Shown piece by piece: positions 8,053 to 16,331 of a stretch of 23,584 bases of DNA. Below the pieces are notes generated by a model. It did no database searches, was not told the DNA's origin, and worked only from the letters and a program-made list of their open reading frames with translations. Made by a program: the position numbers and the translations under genes. Position 1 is the first letter of the stretch. Each line of letters starts with the position of its first letter. The stretch lies in the NCBI GenBank assembly GCA_964651045.1, contig CAZYVD010000041.1, positions 1 to 23,584 of the forward strand. Reading direction: 5' to 3'. This stretch comes from CAZYVD01 sp964651045. GTDB lineage: Bacteria; Zhuqueibacterota; QNDG01; DSAB01.

Positions 8053-8486
8053 TTTTCGATCTCCTTATATGGGTCTGATTTGTATGCTATTATGCGGTCT
8101 CTTATCACAGATGCCAGCAGAACAGCAAAACCTATGAAGATGGCCGCAATAGAAATTTTTGAAAAAGTGGCCTCGCTTTTGCTCATAAAGAACTCATATA
8201 GGCCATACAATATCAGAGATATCCAGCCTGTGAACACGAGAAAGAGTCCAGAGTTTCGTGTGAAGCGGCTATAGGGACTTTTCCACAATTTTCTCAATTC
8301 CTTTTCATGAGGTTGTATGAATGATATGTTGGATATTTTTGATGCCGTGTCTCGAAGCTGTTCATATTCATCTCTGCAGCTCGAGCAGCGCGTCAGATGA
8401 TCATTTAGCTCCGATGCTTCTTCTGGTGTCAGTTCATTATCTATGAGTCCCATTAAAAGTTTTTTATATTTTTCGCAATCTTTCAT
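8049..8486 (-). CDS. Membrane anti-sigma factor with zinc-finger (ZAS/zf-HC2) domain
   Basis: A 145-residue partner of the ECF sigma factor encoded just upstream. The N-terminal domain has the zinc anti-sigma signature HLTRCSSC (H30, C34, C37) with C4 as the earlier ligand, so the Hx3Cx2C core is intact. Two membrane segments follow at ~80-101 and ~111-128, leaving a short basic tail and almost no periplasmic sensor domain (about 9 residues between helices). In the family, such proteins hold the sigma factor at the membrane until a signal releases it. The start ATG is preceded by AAGGGGGA. The gap from the sigma stop is 15 nt, and its own stop overlaps the YbjQ start by 4 nt. Confidence 0.9.
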   Translation of the reverse strand: MKDCEKYKKLLMGLIDNELTPEEASELNDHLTRCSSCRDEYEQLRDTASKISNISFIQPHEKELRKLWKSPYSRFTRNSGLFLVFTGWISLILYGLYEFFMSKSEATFSKISIAAIFIGFAVLLASVIRDRIIAYKSDPYKEIEK

Positions 8487-8501
8487 AAAGCAATCCCCCT
8501 T

Positions 8502-9065
8502 TCAGGATTCTTCATTTTTTTTGATTTTAATGTATTTTTTTCTGAAGGCCTTTCTTGCATAGTAAAGTCTACTCATTACTGTTCCCCTCGGTATTCCGAT
8601 GTGTTCAGAAATTTCATCATAGTTCCATCCCTGAATATACTTCATTACAAGTATTTCTCTGAATTCGATATTTAACTCTTCGAGAGCCTTCCATACGGTT
8701 TGTTCTTCTTCTTTTTTTTCAAGAATAACATTTGGGTTTGTCTCAGAGACAGGATTGGAGCTTTCTTCTCTCAACACACTCTGTTTGTGTTTGATCGAGA
8801 CTTTTCTCCTTCTTAGAAGATTTAGACAACAGTTCCTGAGGATTCGATAAAACCATGGATAAAATCTCTCGAGGCGATTCAATTTTGGAATTGCAATAAA
8901 GGCTCTTGTGAATGATTCCTGGCATGCATCGGCAGCATCTTCGGAGTTCCCTAGCAGAGAGACAGCATGAAAGAATGCCTCTTTTCTATATTTTTTAACA
9001 AGAAATTCGAATCCTCTCGGATCCTGATAGTTGATACATAGTTTTATGGCATGAGTTTCATCCAT
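8502..9065 (-). CDS. ECF-type RNA polymerase sigma factor
   Basis: A 187-residue sigma-70 family member with only regions 2 and 4. Region 2 (~18-88) includes SEDAADACQESFTRAF and the -10 recognition helix around FYPWFYRILRNCCLNLLRRRK. Region 4 (~128-180) ends in the helix-turn-helix WNYDEISEHIGIPRGTVMSRLYYARKAF. The linker between them is charged, as usual. Start ATG 9065 has AGAGGA 6-11 nt upstream. It is the first gene of a three-gene unit with its anti-sigma factor and a YbjQ protein, so autoregulation is likely. The stimulus cannot be read from sequence; the minimal anti-sigma sensor loop hints at a membrane or redox/metal signal rather than a large periplasmic ligand. Confidence 0.94.
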   Translation of the reverse strand: MDETHAIKLCINYQDPRGFEFLVKKYRKEAFFHAVSLLGNSEDAADACQESFTRAFIAIPKLNRLERFYPWFYRILRNCCLNLLRRRKVSIKHKQSVLREESSNPVSETNPNVILEKKEEEQTVWKALEELNIEFREILVMKYIQGWNYDEISEHIGIPRGTVMSRLYYARKAFRKKYIKIKKNEES

Positions 9066-9082
9066 GAATATCCTCTATTAAA

Positions 9083-9112
9083 TTTATAATCAGGAACACA
9101 AATAGTAAACAA
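9083..9112 (-). promoter_or_regulatory. Weak candidate promoter for the sigma-factor operon
   Basis: Read on the minus strand, TTGTTT (9107..9112), an 18-nt spacer and TATAAA (9083..9088) lie 18 nt above the sigma start. A GAACA...TGTTC inverted pair (9094..9098 and 9116..9120) overlaps it. I could not find a convincing ECF-type GGAAC/TC pair, so autoregulation is not shown by this site. Confidence 0.25.
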
Positions 9113-9194
9113 ATATGTTCTAATAAATATTCATTATCAATTTGCGATCAAAAGGTCATTTTATTCTATATCCTACTATTTCCTACTATTCGCA

Positions 9195-11831
9195 CTATTC
9201 TGACTTTTTATCTTTTAACATTTTCTTTAACTCGTTAAGTTTGGTAAGCGCCTCAAGAGGAGTGAGATTGTTTATATCCAGATTTTGAAGTTCTCTTCTG
9301 ATTATCTCTTCCTCTTCTGTGAAGATGGTCAGTTGTGGCTCAGCAACTTTCAGGTTCTTGACTTTGCCGAGAGCAAGTTTTGGTACTCTGTTTGGAGTTA
9401 ATTCATTGGCTTCAAGGTTATGGAGCACCTCTTTTGCTCTTTGTATTACCTCTTTTGGCAGACCTGCAAGCCTTGCAACATGGATTCCGTATGAATGATC
9501 GCATCCTCCAGGAACAATCTTACGAAGAAAAACTATGTTGTCGCCCCACTCCTTTACTGCCACATTGAAATTTTTTACTCCCGGTAATATCATCGCCAAT
9601 TCTGTTAGTTCATGGTAGTGTGTAGCAAAGAGTGTTTTTGCAGCTACTCTTTCATTGTTGTGAATATATTCTGCTACTGCCCATGCAATAGATAATCCAT
9701 CAAATGTAGATGTGCCTCTCCCGATCTCATCTAAAAGTATAAGGCTTTTAGGTGTGGCATTGTTTAGAATGTTTGCAGTCTCGTTCATCTCAACAAGAAA
9801 TGTTGATTCGCCTCCTGCAAGGTTGTCCTGTGCTCCGACTCTGGTGAAGATGCGATCCACAATACCAATACGAGCAGATGCTGCTGGAACAAAGCTTCCA
9901 ATCTGTGCCATGAGCACGATGAGTCCTACTTGTCGAATATATGTGGACTTGCCCGACATGTTTGGACCTGTAATGATTAGTATTTGATTTTCTCGATTGT
10001 CGAGATCGACATCATTTGGGATGAAGGGTTCACCGCCAGGCAGGAGCTGTTCAACTACAGGATGCCTTCCATCCCTAATTACTATAGAGTCGTCATCATT
10101 AACTTCTGGCTTTACATATCTGAACTCCTCTGCAGTATTTGCAAGAGAGATTAAAGAGTCGAGAATGCCTATTGCCCTTCCATTTTCCTGAACGCTCTCA
10201 GCATAGCCTGCAACAAAAGAGCGAAGGTTATCAAAGAGCTCGTATTCGAGTGTTTCGAGTTTTTCCTCTGCCTTGAGGATTTTCTCTTCCATATCCTTAA
10301 GTTCAGGTGTTATAAATCTTTCGGCATTGACAAGAGTCTGCTTTCTGATATAGTTATCAGGAATCTTGGGAAGATTTGGTTTGGTTACTTCAATGTAATA
10401 TCCAAACACCTTATTATATCCGACTCTTAGAGAAGGTATGCCTGTACGTTCTCTTTCGCTCTTTTGAAGCATTGCTATCCATTCTTTACCTGAATAGGCC
10501 AACTTTCTGAGTTCATCGAGCTGAGAGCTGTATCCTTCCCTGATTACTCCCCCTAAACTAAGGTTTGCAGGCGGATCATCTGTCAATGCATTTGATATCT
10601 GCTCGCTTACTTCACGACAATTTTTCAGAGAGGCCCGAATCTCTTTGATTAAATCAGATGTGAACTCTGAGATCAGCCCCTTGATTTCTGGAATCTTTGA
10701 TAATGCTCTTCCGAGTGAGGCGAGCTCTCTCGGATTTGCACGCCGCGTTACCACCTTTGTTATCAATCTTTCAAGGTCGCCTATTTTTTTCAGTACAGCT
10801 GCAAGATCTTTCCTGATATCTTTATTCTCAAGCAATTCTTCAACTGCATTAAGGCGCTGCCGGATTGGTTTTAACCGAATCAGGGGCTTTCTCAACCATG
10901 ACGCTAATGTCCTGCCTCCCATAGGAGTTATAGTTTTGTCGAGAATCGATATCAGTGTTCCCTCTCTGTTTTCTGGCATTATTGCACTCATGATCTCAAG
11001 ATTTCTTCGTGTGGATGTGTCGAGGTTCATATAGTCATCATTGGTATATCTTTTTAGGCTGTTCAGATAGGATAGATCTGTTTTCTGCGTTTCCTGAAGA
11101 TAGTTTAAGACCGCTCCTGCTGCTGCTATTCCCAGATACAATTCTTCACATCCAAAGCCCTTTAAAGAAGTCGTTTTGAGGTGCTTTGTTAAAATCTCTC
11201 TTCCATATTGGTGAGTGAATATCCAATCTTCCCTCTTTGTAATGACAGGATTAAGCCCCTGTTTCTCGAGTCGTTCTTTTATGAGATCGTGGCTCGATTC
11301 TGGGACCAGGATTTCGGACGGTGAGATTGATTGAAGTTCTTCGAATAGTTCATTTACGCTACATTCTGTAACGAGAAATTCACCTGTCGATGTGTCACAA
11401 TGTGCAAGACCACAACTCTGGTCTTTTATACAGATTGCTGCAAGAAAGTTGTTTCTCTTCGTTTCCAGAAGATTATCTTCAAGAGTTGTTCCAGGTGTTA
11501 CAACCTGGATGACGTCTCTCTTTACGACTCCTTTTGCAAGTTTTGGATCTTCGAGCTGTTCACAAATCGCCACTCTGTAACCTGCTCTTACCATCTTTGC
11601 CAGATACCCTTTTAGAGCATGATGGGGAAATCCTGCAAGCGGTACCTCTCCTGCCTTTCCATGTCCACGAGATGTCAGGGTGATGCCCAGCACTCTTGCT
11701 CCTGTCTTTGCATCTTCATTAAACATTTCATAAAAGTCGCCCATGCGGAAAAAGACTATTGCGTCTTTGTATCTTGCCTTGACGCGATAGTACTGGGCCA
11801 TAAGGGGAGTGTTGTTGTTTGTTTTTTTCAT
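9195..11831 (-). CDS. mutS: DNA mismatch repair protein MutS
   Basis: An 878-residue MutS1 protein that binds mismatches and small loops and starts methyl-independent or methyl-directed repair with MutL. The N-terminal wedge motif is GDFYEMF, with F33 and E35 the mismatch-contacting pair. Connector, lever and clamp regions follow (~130-560). The ABC-type ATPase domain carries Walker A GPNMSGKST (K628), the signature-like GGESTFLVEM, Walker B ILLDEIGRGTS (D701, E702) and ATHYHEL. The helix-turn-helix dimer region GGCDHSYGIHVARLAGLP and an acidic C-terminal tail complete it. Length matches the family (about 850-880). The start ATG 11831 lacks a Shine-Dalgarno site, and a candidate -10 box lies only 10 nt upstream, so the mRNA may be nearly leaderless. 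M11 (MAQYYRVK) is an alternative start. No mutL is nearby. Confidence 0.97.
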   Translation of the reverse strand: MKKTNNNTPLMAQYYRVKARYKDAIVFFRMGDFYEMFNEDAKTGARVLGITLTSRGHGKAGEVPLAGFPHHALKGYLAKMVRAGYRVAICEQLEDPKLAKGVVKRDVIQVVTPGTTLEDNLLETKRNNFLAAICIKDQSCGLAHCDTSTGEFLVTECSVNELFEELQSISPSEILVPESSHDLIKERLEKQGLNPVITKREDWIFTHQYGREILTKHLKTTSLKGFGCEELYLGIAAAGAVLNYLQETQKTDLSYLNSLKRYTNDDYMNLDTSTRRNLEIMSAIMPENREGTLISILDKTITPMGGRTLASWLRKPLIRLKPIRQRLNAVEELLENKDIRKDLAAVLKKIGDLERLITKVVTRRANPRELASLGRALSKIPEIKGLISEFTSDLIKEIRASLKNCREVSEQISNALTDDPPANLSLGGVIREGYSSQLDELRKLAYSGKEWIAMLQKSERERTGIPSLRVGYNKVFGYYIEVTKPNLPKIPDNYIRKQTLVNAERFITPELKDMEEKILKAEEKLETLEYELFDNLRSFVAGYAESVQENGRAIGILDSLISLANTAEEFRYVKPEVNDDDSIVIRDGRHPVVEQLLPGGEPFIPNDVDLDNRENQILIITGPNMSGKSTYIRQVGLIVLMAQIGSFVPAASARIGIVDRIFTRVGAQDNLAGGESTFLVEMNETANILNNATPKSLILLDEIGRGTSTFDGLSIAWAVAEYIHNNERVAAKTLFATHYHELTELAMILPGVKNFNVAVKEWGDNIVFLRKIVPGGCDHSYGIHVARLAGLPKEVIQRAKEVLHNLEANELTPNRVPKLALGKVKNLKVAEPQLTIFTEEEEIIRRELQNLDINNLTPLEALTKLNELKKMLKDKKSE

Positions 11832-11840
11832 TGATGTAAT

Positions 11841-11869
11841 AATTTAGAATAAATAATTAAAAAAATCAA
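11841..11869 (-). promoter_or_regulatory. Candidate promoter for mutS
   Basis: On the minus strand, TTGATT (11864..11869), a 17-nt spacer and TAAATT (11841..11846). A start site about 7 nt below the -10 box would leave only a few bases before the mutS ATG. The region is very AT-rich, so a chance match is possible. Confidence 0.3.
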
Positions 11870-11961
11870 ATGGGATAGAAATATTTGATACAATTTTTTT
11901 CTCCACAGTACGTTTAAATCTGTGTAGAAGTTTAACAAGTAAAAATCGAAAGGAGTAAGTC

Positions 11962-12651
11962 ATGTTAAGAAAACTCACATGTGTGTTAACAGCATTAACT
12001 TTTTTGTTTATCATCACACAATGTAGCAAAAATCCGGTTTCAGGAATAGTTGATGATAAGGTCGATGATCCCAGTTCTGAGATCTTGCAGCTTGAGAGTG
12101 AGATCGATCTTGAACATGAGTCTGCTCTTATGGATACCACAGATGAAAATCTTGAGAGAAGATTTAGAATTGCCATTCACAAGTTGAACAGATTACTTAG
12201 GAAGGCACATAAGTTTGTGATGTTGAGTGATAATGATGAAGCAAAAGAGCTCTTGGGAGAAGCATATCAGGCAAGAGAGAATGCAATAGAGTCAGCAGAG
12301 AATGGTCAATATGATGAGGCATTTGATTATATCAAAGAGAGCGTCTACATGGCAATCGAGGCTGTGAAGCTTGTAAAGGATGAGGTTATAGAGAAATTAA
12401 AAGAGATAGAGAAAAGACTCATCGATAGAATGGCCCAGCTTAAGGATCTTCTTGAGGAAGTCAAGACACAGCTTGAAGGCCAGGAAAATCCGATAGCAAA
12501 TCGTGTGTTTATAAGAGCCCTCCACCATTTTAGAGAGGCAGGAGATGCATTGCGGGAGCATAAGTTGAGACACGCAGGATTTCATATAAGAGAATCGTTT
12601 AAGCTGGCCCATCTTGCCTTAAGGATATTGCAAAATAACAGTGATGATTGA
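11962..12651 (+). CDS. Helical lipoprotein, function unknown
   Basis: A 229-residue envelope lipoprotein. Residues 1-20 are a signal sequence and C21 (FIITQCSKNPVSG) the likely lipid site, with Gln at -1. A short acidic linker (DDKVDDPSSE) follows, then an almost all-helical region (~45-225) with two similar blocks: FRIAIHKLNRLLRKAHKF...AYQARENAIESAENGQYDEAFDYIKESVYMAIEAVK and, later, FIRALHHFREAGDALREHKLRHAGFHIRESFKLAHLALR. These look like antiparallel helical-bundle repeats related to each other. No enzyme motif is seen. The start ATG has AAGGAG 7 nt upstream. It is divergent from mutS and sits 120 nt before the DUF4091 gene. Confidence 0.85.
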   Translation: MLRKLTCVLTALTFLFIITQCSKNPVSGIVDDKVDDPSSEILQLESEIDLEHESALMDTTDENLERRFRIAIHKLNRLLRKAHKFVMLSDNDEAKELLGEAYQARENAIESAENGQYDEAFDYIKESVYMAIEAVKLVKDEVIEKLKEIEKRLIDRMAQLKDLLEEVKTQLEGQENPIANRVFIRALHHFREAGDALREHKLRHAGFHIRESFKLAHLALRILQNNSDD

Positions 12652-12694
12652 AAGGTTTTAAATCGATATTTTTACTAATTACTCTACTCCCCTC

Positions 12695-12754
12695 AAACCG
12701 GCCGTTTTCACATGAGGCATTTTGACTGGCCTGCAATGCGAATTCGGCCGGTTT
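12695..12754. repeat. Long-loop CCGGCC hairpin upstream of the DUF4091 gene
   Basis: AAACCGGCCG (12695..12704) pairs with CGGCCGGTTT (12745..12754) across a 40-nt loop. Inside the loop, GCATT (12717..12721) pairs with AATGC (12735..12739). The second arm is followed by AATATTT. It lies 43 nt after the lipoprotein stop and 17 nt before the next start, so it could end the first transcript or act in the leader of the second. Confidence 0.55.
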
Positions 12755-12771
12755 AATATTTGGACATTAAA

Positions 12772-15288
12772 ATGAGGCCGATCATATTAACAATATCATT
12801 CTTTATAGCAGGTCATCTGTTGGGACAGGTTAATACCAGTACAAAAAGCCTGAGGCCAAAGGCATTTGTTTTGGTCGACTCAACTATTTTTTTTGACGGT
12901 TTTGATATTGATAGTAATGGAGATGGTAGGCCCGACGGTTGGCACATAAACGGTAATGTAGTAATCGATATATCGAAGGTAGTGTCAGGAGCCAGCATGA
13001 TGTTAACAGGTGGTGTTGGTGGCGGATCTGTAGCAGTCAGTAAAACTCTTACAATTGAGCCATACAGATCTTACAGATTGTCATGGTGGTGCAGCACAGA
13101 GGATGTTGAGCGCTATTGTTCTACAGGGATTGTTCTTGGTGAAAGAAGGATTGAGTTTGAGGCCGATTATCAGGGTGGAACATCGGAATGGCAGTATCAC
13201 GAGTCTTTTTTTACTACAAAAGAGCTTGAAGACAGTTGCCGAATTGTTTTTTGGCTGGAGTCAGCAGCGGCCTGGATAGATGAGGTCAGGCTTGAGCGTT
13301 TCGATAAGAGACTGGATTGTCAGGATGTGATTGGTGAATGTGCTGGTATACTTTTCCGGGAAGGAGACAGCATGGCAGTATGGGTAAACTATCCAGCGAT
13401 GAAAATTTTTCGCGAAGATGTGCTTTCTCCCATTATACCAAATACCGATACGATTAGGATTAGAATGGCAAAGAATGAATATGAACCGTTTCAGCTTGTT
13501 GTACATCCAGCCTCAGATATCGGCTCCATATATGTGACTGTTTCCGATCTTGAAGGTCCGGAAACAATTCCATCAGATTTGGTGACAATAAATACTGTAC
13601 ATTATGTATGGGTGGATCAGAGATGGATATTAAACTCATCAGATAGAGGAGGGTATCATCCGGATGCTTTGCCATGGGAAAACCAGACCTGTGCTCCATC
13701 AGATCTTCACACTCCCTTCTGGATAACGATCAGGACGCCGGAAGATATACCAGCCGGTACATACTATGGAGAAGTCGAGATTTCTGGTGACCTTGAATTT
13801 ACATTTCCTCTGAGAGTGGATGTTTGGAATTTTGCAATCCCCAGAATATCTCACATATATGTAAGTGGAAATGAATCGATGCTTCACACGCCACAGGTTG
13901 GCAGGTTCGATAAGAGGTCCTTACAGGAACTCTTTAAAGACATGGCAAAAAATCTGATCTCTCACCGTGTGATGGGCACAAGGTATGTTGCAAACTCATT
14001 AAGCACAAAGGATTGGCTGGAAATAGTTGGAGATTCTCTTCATATCGATTTTTTGCTGTTTGATGAAACTGTGGAAGAGTATCTTGGTTTCGGATTCGAA
14101 GAATTTCAAATTCCCCCTCTGCCTCTGGCTTCTTCTAGAAGAGTTCTTGGAGAGACAAAATGGCTTGGTCTTACTCCTCTTACAGATCGGTTCAATAAGC
14201 ATTTCATCGATTACTGCGAAAGAGTGGGAAGCCACATGGCTGAGAGAGGATGGCTTGAGAAGGCATTTTTATTTTTATGGGACGAACCTTCCCCCTCTGA
14301 CTATGATAGTGTTTATGAGCTGTATTCGCTGGTACGCATTGGTGACGATCGTCTTCGTCTTGTTCTTTCTGAAAAGCCTGTGGATGAGTTGTATGATGTG
14401 GTGGACATCTGGTATCCGAATTTGAGACGGATCTCTATGGAAGAGATAATGGATAGAGTCGAAGAGAGAAAGACGGCAGGTAAAACGGTCGGCGGATATG
14501 GGAATAACCGCTATTCTATGCTCTACCCCCTTACCTATCAGAGACTCTGGCCGTGGACGCTGACAAAATATGGCCTTACACGGATGGGTTGGTTTTCTAT
14601 TATATCAGAAGGTAATGGTGTGAGTGTGTGGAGCGATCCTGTTATAAGAAATAAAGAAGATGAATTCTCAACAAAACTCTTTCCATGCAGAGCATTTTTT
14701 ATCTATTTTGACAGAGAAGGAGATGGCCCATTTGTAAATTCTATGCGATGGGAGATGTTGAGAGAAGGCATGGAGGATGTGGAGTATCTTTTTAAACTTG
14801 AAAGCCTGTTGAATGAATTCGAACCAGGTCGAGGAGGAGAGGTCGTAAGAGATTTGATCGATTCTCTCGTGATTGATAACATCGGTGAGTCTTACGAGAA
14901 GGAAATAAGCAGAGTCGTTGCGATTAGAGATTCCATAGGAAACTGGATAGATGCTCTTGAAGATAAAACTGGAGTTAATCTAAAGTCTGGAGAAGATGAT
15001 TTTTCTGAGGGTTCTGAATCGATTTACATAGAGTGTTATCCCAATCCATTTAATGAATCCACAAAAATATCCATTGATTCATACGGTCAGCAGTTAAAAT
15101 CGGTTGAGATTTATGACATAAGAGGCAGAAAGATATTATCAAGAAAGATGCGCAGAACAGATAGTCGTTATGAATTTTACTGGGATGGTAAAAGTGAGGA
15201 GGGTATGGTCTTGCCTTCAGGGGTCTATATTTTAATCTGCAGCCATACAAGAGGAAAGGATTATCGTCTACTTACTCTTATAAAATAA
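12772..15288 (+). CDS. Secreted DUF4091-type glycoside-hydrolase-like protein with T9SS C-terminal sorting domain
   Basis: A large secreted protein (838 residues from ATG 12772) probably acting on polysaccharide at the cell surface. Residues 1-20 are a signal peptide (RPIILTISFFIAGHLLGQ). Residues ~30-175 look like a carbohydrate-binding jelly roll, introduced by the DxDxDGxPDGW-like SNGDGRPDGW. A beta-sandwich (~200-350) precedes the alpha/beta barrel region (~360-690), which has FLWDEPSP (D504, E505) and the DUF4091 hallmark GPFVNSMRWEMLREGMEDVEYL at ~653-674. Residues 756-838 are a type A T9SS sorting domain: YPNPFNEST, VEIYDIRGRKI, and the final GVYILIC...LLTLIK. A TTG at 12760 extends the frame by 4 residues, but ATG 12772 gives a better signal peptide; neither has a strong ribosome site. 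No T9SS machinery gene is in the window. Substrate is unknown; enzymatic activity is inferred from the family. Confidence 0.88.
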   Translation: MRPIILTISFFIAGHLLGQVNTSTKSLRPKAFVLVDSTIFFDGFDIDSNGDGRPDGWHINGNVVIDISKVVSGASMMLTGGVGGGSVAVSKTLTIEPYRSYRLSWWCSTEDVERYCSTGIVLGERRIEFEADYQGGTSEWQYHESFFTTKELEDSCRIVFWLESAAAWIDEVRLERFDKRLDCQDVIGECAGILFREGDSMAVWVNYPAMKIFREDVLSPIIPNTDTIRIRMAKNEYEPFQLVVHPASDIGSIYVTVSDLEGPETIPSDLVTINTVHYVWVDQRWILNSSDRGGYHPDALPWENQTCAPSDLHTPFWITIRTPEDIPAGTYYGEVEISGDLEFTFPLRVDVWNFAIPRISHIYVSGNESMLHTPQVGRFDKRSLQELFKDMAKNLISHRVMGTRYVANSLSTKDWLEIVGDSLHIDFLLFDETVEEYLGFGFEEFQIPPLPLASSRRVLGETKWLGLTPLTDRFNKHFIDYCERVGSHMAERGWLEKAFLFLWDEPSPSDYDSVYELYSLVRIGDDRLRLVLSEKPVDELYDVVDIWYPNLRRISMEEIMDRVEERKTAGKTVGGYGNNRYSMLYPLTYQRLWPWTLTKYGLTRMGWFSIISEGNGVSVWSDPVIRNKEDEFSTKLFPCRAFFIYFDREGDGPFVNSMRWEMLREGMEDVEYLFKLESLLNEFEPGRGGEVVRDLIDSLVIDNIGESYEKEISRVVAIRDSIGNWIDALEDKTGVNLKSGEDDFSEGSESIYIECYPNPFNESTKISIDSYGQQLKSVEIYDIRGRKILSRKMRRTDSRYEFYWDGKSEEGMVLPSGVYILICSHTRGKDYRLLTLIK

Positions 15289-15324
15289 TATAGTCGATCG
15301 AATGTCCTCTTCTTTTTTTACTGT

Positions 15325-15359
15325 AATTGGATGGCAATTTTTAGCTCTGCCAATTTTTT
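15325..15359 (+). terminator. Possible intrinsic terminator after the DUF4091 gene
   Basis: AATTGG (15325..15330) can pair with CCAATT (15350..15355), or TGGCA with TGCCA just inside it, followed by a run of T to 15359. The stems are short and the alternatives compete, so this is a weak call. It lies 36 nt after the stop codon. Confidence 0.35.
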
Positions 15360-15422
15360 GTTTGCATTTTTTAAATTTTTTTGTAAATACTAATATAGAA
15401 ACATTTTTAACAGGAGGGGAAT

Positions 15423-16196
15423 ATGAGCCGTAGTAAAATCAAAGGGACAATTGTTGCATTCATATCAATTTTATTGATCGCTTCGTTTTGCCTGATTGAA
15501 TGTAGCAAGGAGTCGCCTACAGAATCCAAGGATAAGAACGATGATTATTGGTTTCCGCCGCCAACAGGTTTAGGTTTTCTGTATCGTATATTCGAGTCAC
15601 AGACTGAGAGTTATGATGGAACTGCTACTGTACTTGGTATTGACAGCCTGACTTTTCCCGGGGAAAGGTATGTAAAGGTGCAGGTTGGATCTTTCACAGA
15701 GGAGGAGCGGAAAGGATTTATCGCTTGGCTTGATCTCTCTAAGATTAACAGAATTGGATACAAGGGGGCAGAACTCTATTGGGGGAATATAACTAGTAAG
15801 AGAAATGGATCACCCAAGAAGAACGGAGTAATAACCTGGGATATGCTGGAGGTGTTTGATACTCCTCTTTATGTAGAATATACGGGAACGACGGGTACTA
15901 AAAAGACGACTACATCTAGCGGGAAGTATTACTTCGATGGCGACATGAATGATTACATAGAGGTTACGATGAGTGCCGAGTATACTTTTTCTTCTCTGAA
16001 TGCTACTGTCACTGTTCCATACGGGACGGTAAAGAACTGCATTAAATTGGACATTACCTTTACCGAGACGGCTGTTGGAATAAATGTAAGTTTTACAGGT
16101 GAATATTATCTTCGTTCCGATATTGGACTCATAAAGGGGGTCACTATTCCAGGAGCATATGCAGCAGAATTGATATCCAAAGTCTCTACTGAATAA
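15423..16196 (+). CDS. Lipoprotein, function unknown
   Basis: A 257-residue envelope lipoprotein that I do not recognise. Residues 1-26 are a signal sequence and C27 (FCLIECSKESPTES) is the likely lipid site, with Glu at -1, very unusual for a lipobox. The linker SKESPTESKDKNDD is polar and acidic. The mature part is beta-rich: YDGTATVLGIDSLTFPGERYVKVQVG, a Lys/Thr-rich loop GTTGTKKTTTSSGKYYFDG, then VTVPYGTVKNCIKLDITFTETAVG and GEYYLRSDIGLIKGVT. The last segment resembles the xxVTVPAGTFxxCxKL...xWYAxxVGxVK pattern of many secreted FCB-group lipoproteins, in which the strand pair forms one half-barrel. No catalytic residues are evident. The ribosome site AGGAGGGG is strong. It is followed by a bidirectional terminator. 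Confidence 0.85.
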   Translation: MSRSKIKGTIVAFISILLIASFCLIECSKESPTESKDKNDDYWFPPPTGLGFLYRIFESQTESYDGTATVLGIDSLTFPGERYVKVQVGSFTEEERKGFIAWLDLSKINRIGYKGAELYWGNITSKRNGSPKKNGVITWDMLEVFDTPLYVEYTGTTGTKKTTTSSGKYYFDGDMNDYIEVTMSAEYTFSSLNATVTVPYGTVKNCIKLDITFTETAVGINVSFTGEYYLRSDIGLIKGVTIPGAYAAELISKVSTE

Positions 16197-16256
16197 TAGT
16201 ATAAAGATGGTATCTAGGAAAAAGATGTCGATAGAAGAGTAAAGTATTAAAAAGAT

Positions 16257-16289
16257 AATCCCCGCTTCACAGGAGGCGGGGATTGTTTT
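16257..16289. terminator. Bidirectional intrinsic terminator
   Basis: AATCCCCGC (16257..16265) and GCGGGGATT (16276..16284) form a perfect 9-bp stem with a 10-nt loop, followed by GTTTTA on the plus strand and ATCTTTTTAA on the minus strand. It lies between two convergent genes, 61 nt after the lipoprotein stop and 43 nt below the acyl synthetase stop. Confidence 0.85.
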
Positions 16290-16331
16290 ACTCAGAGATA
16301 TTTTTACAATGATTCTCTTGGCCTGATCGGA

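Noticed and set aside
9171..9200. Tandem TCCTACTATT repeats (two exact, one degenerate) at the end of mutS
   Set aside because: Only two exact 10-bp units, the third overlapping the mutS stop codon; too short and isolated to be a regulatory array or a CRISPR.
14027..14425. A 132-codon plus-strand frame inside the DUF4091 gene
   Set aside because: It is an out-of-frame shadow, very Leu/Phe/Ile-rich, and the host frame carries the conserved WDEP motif there.
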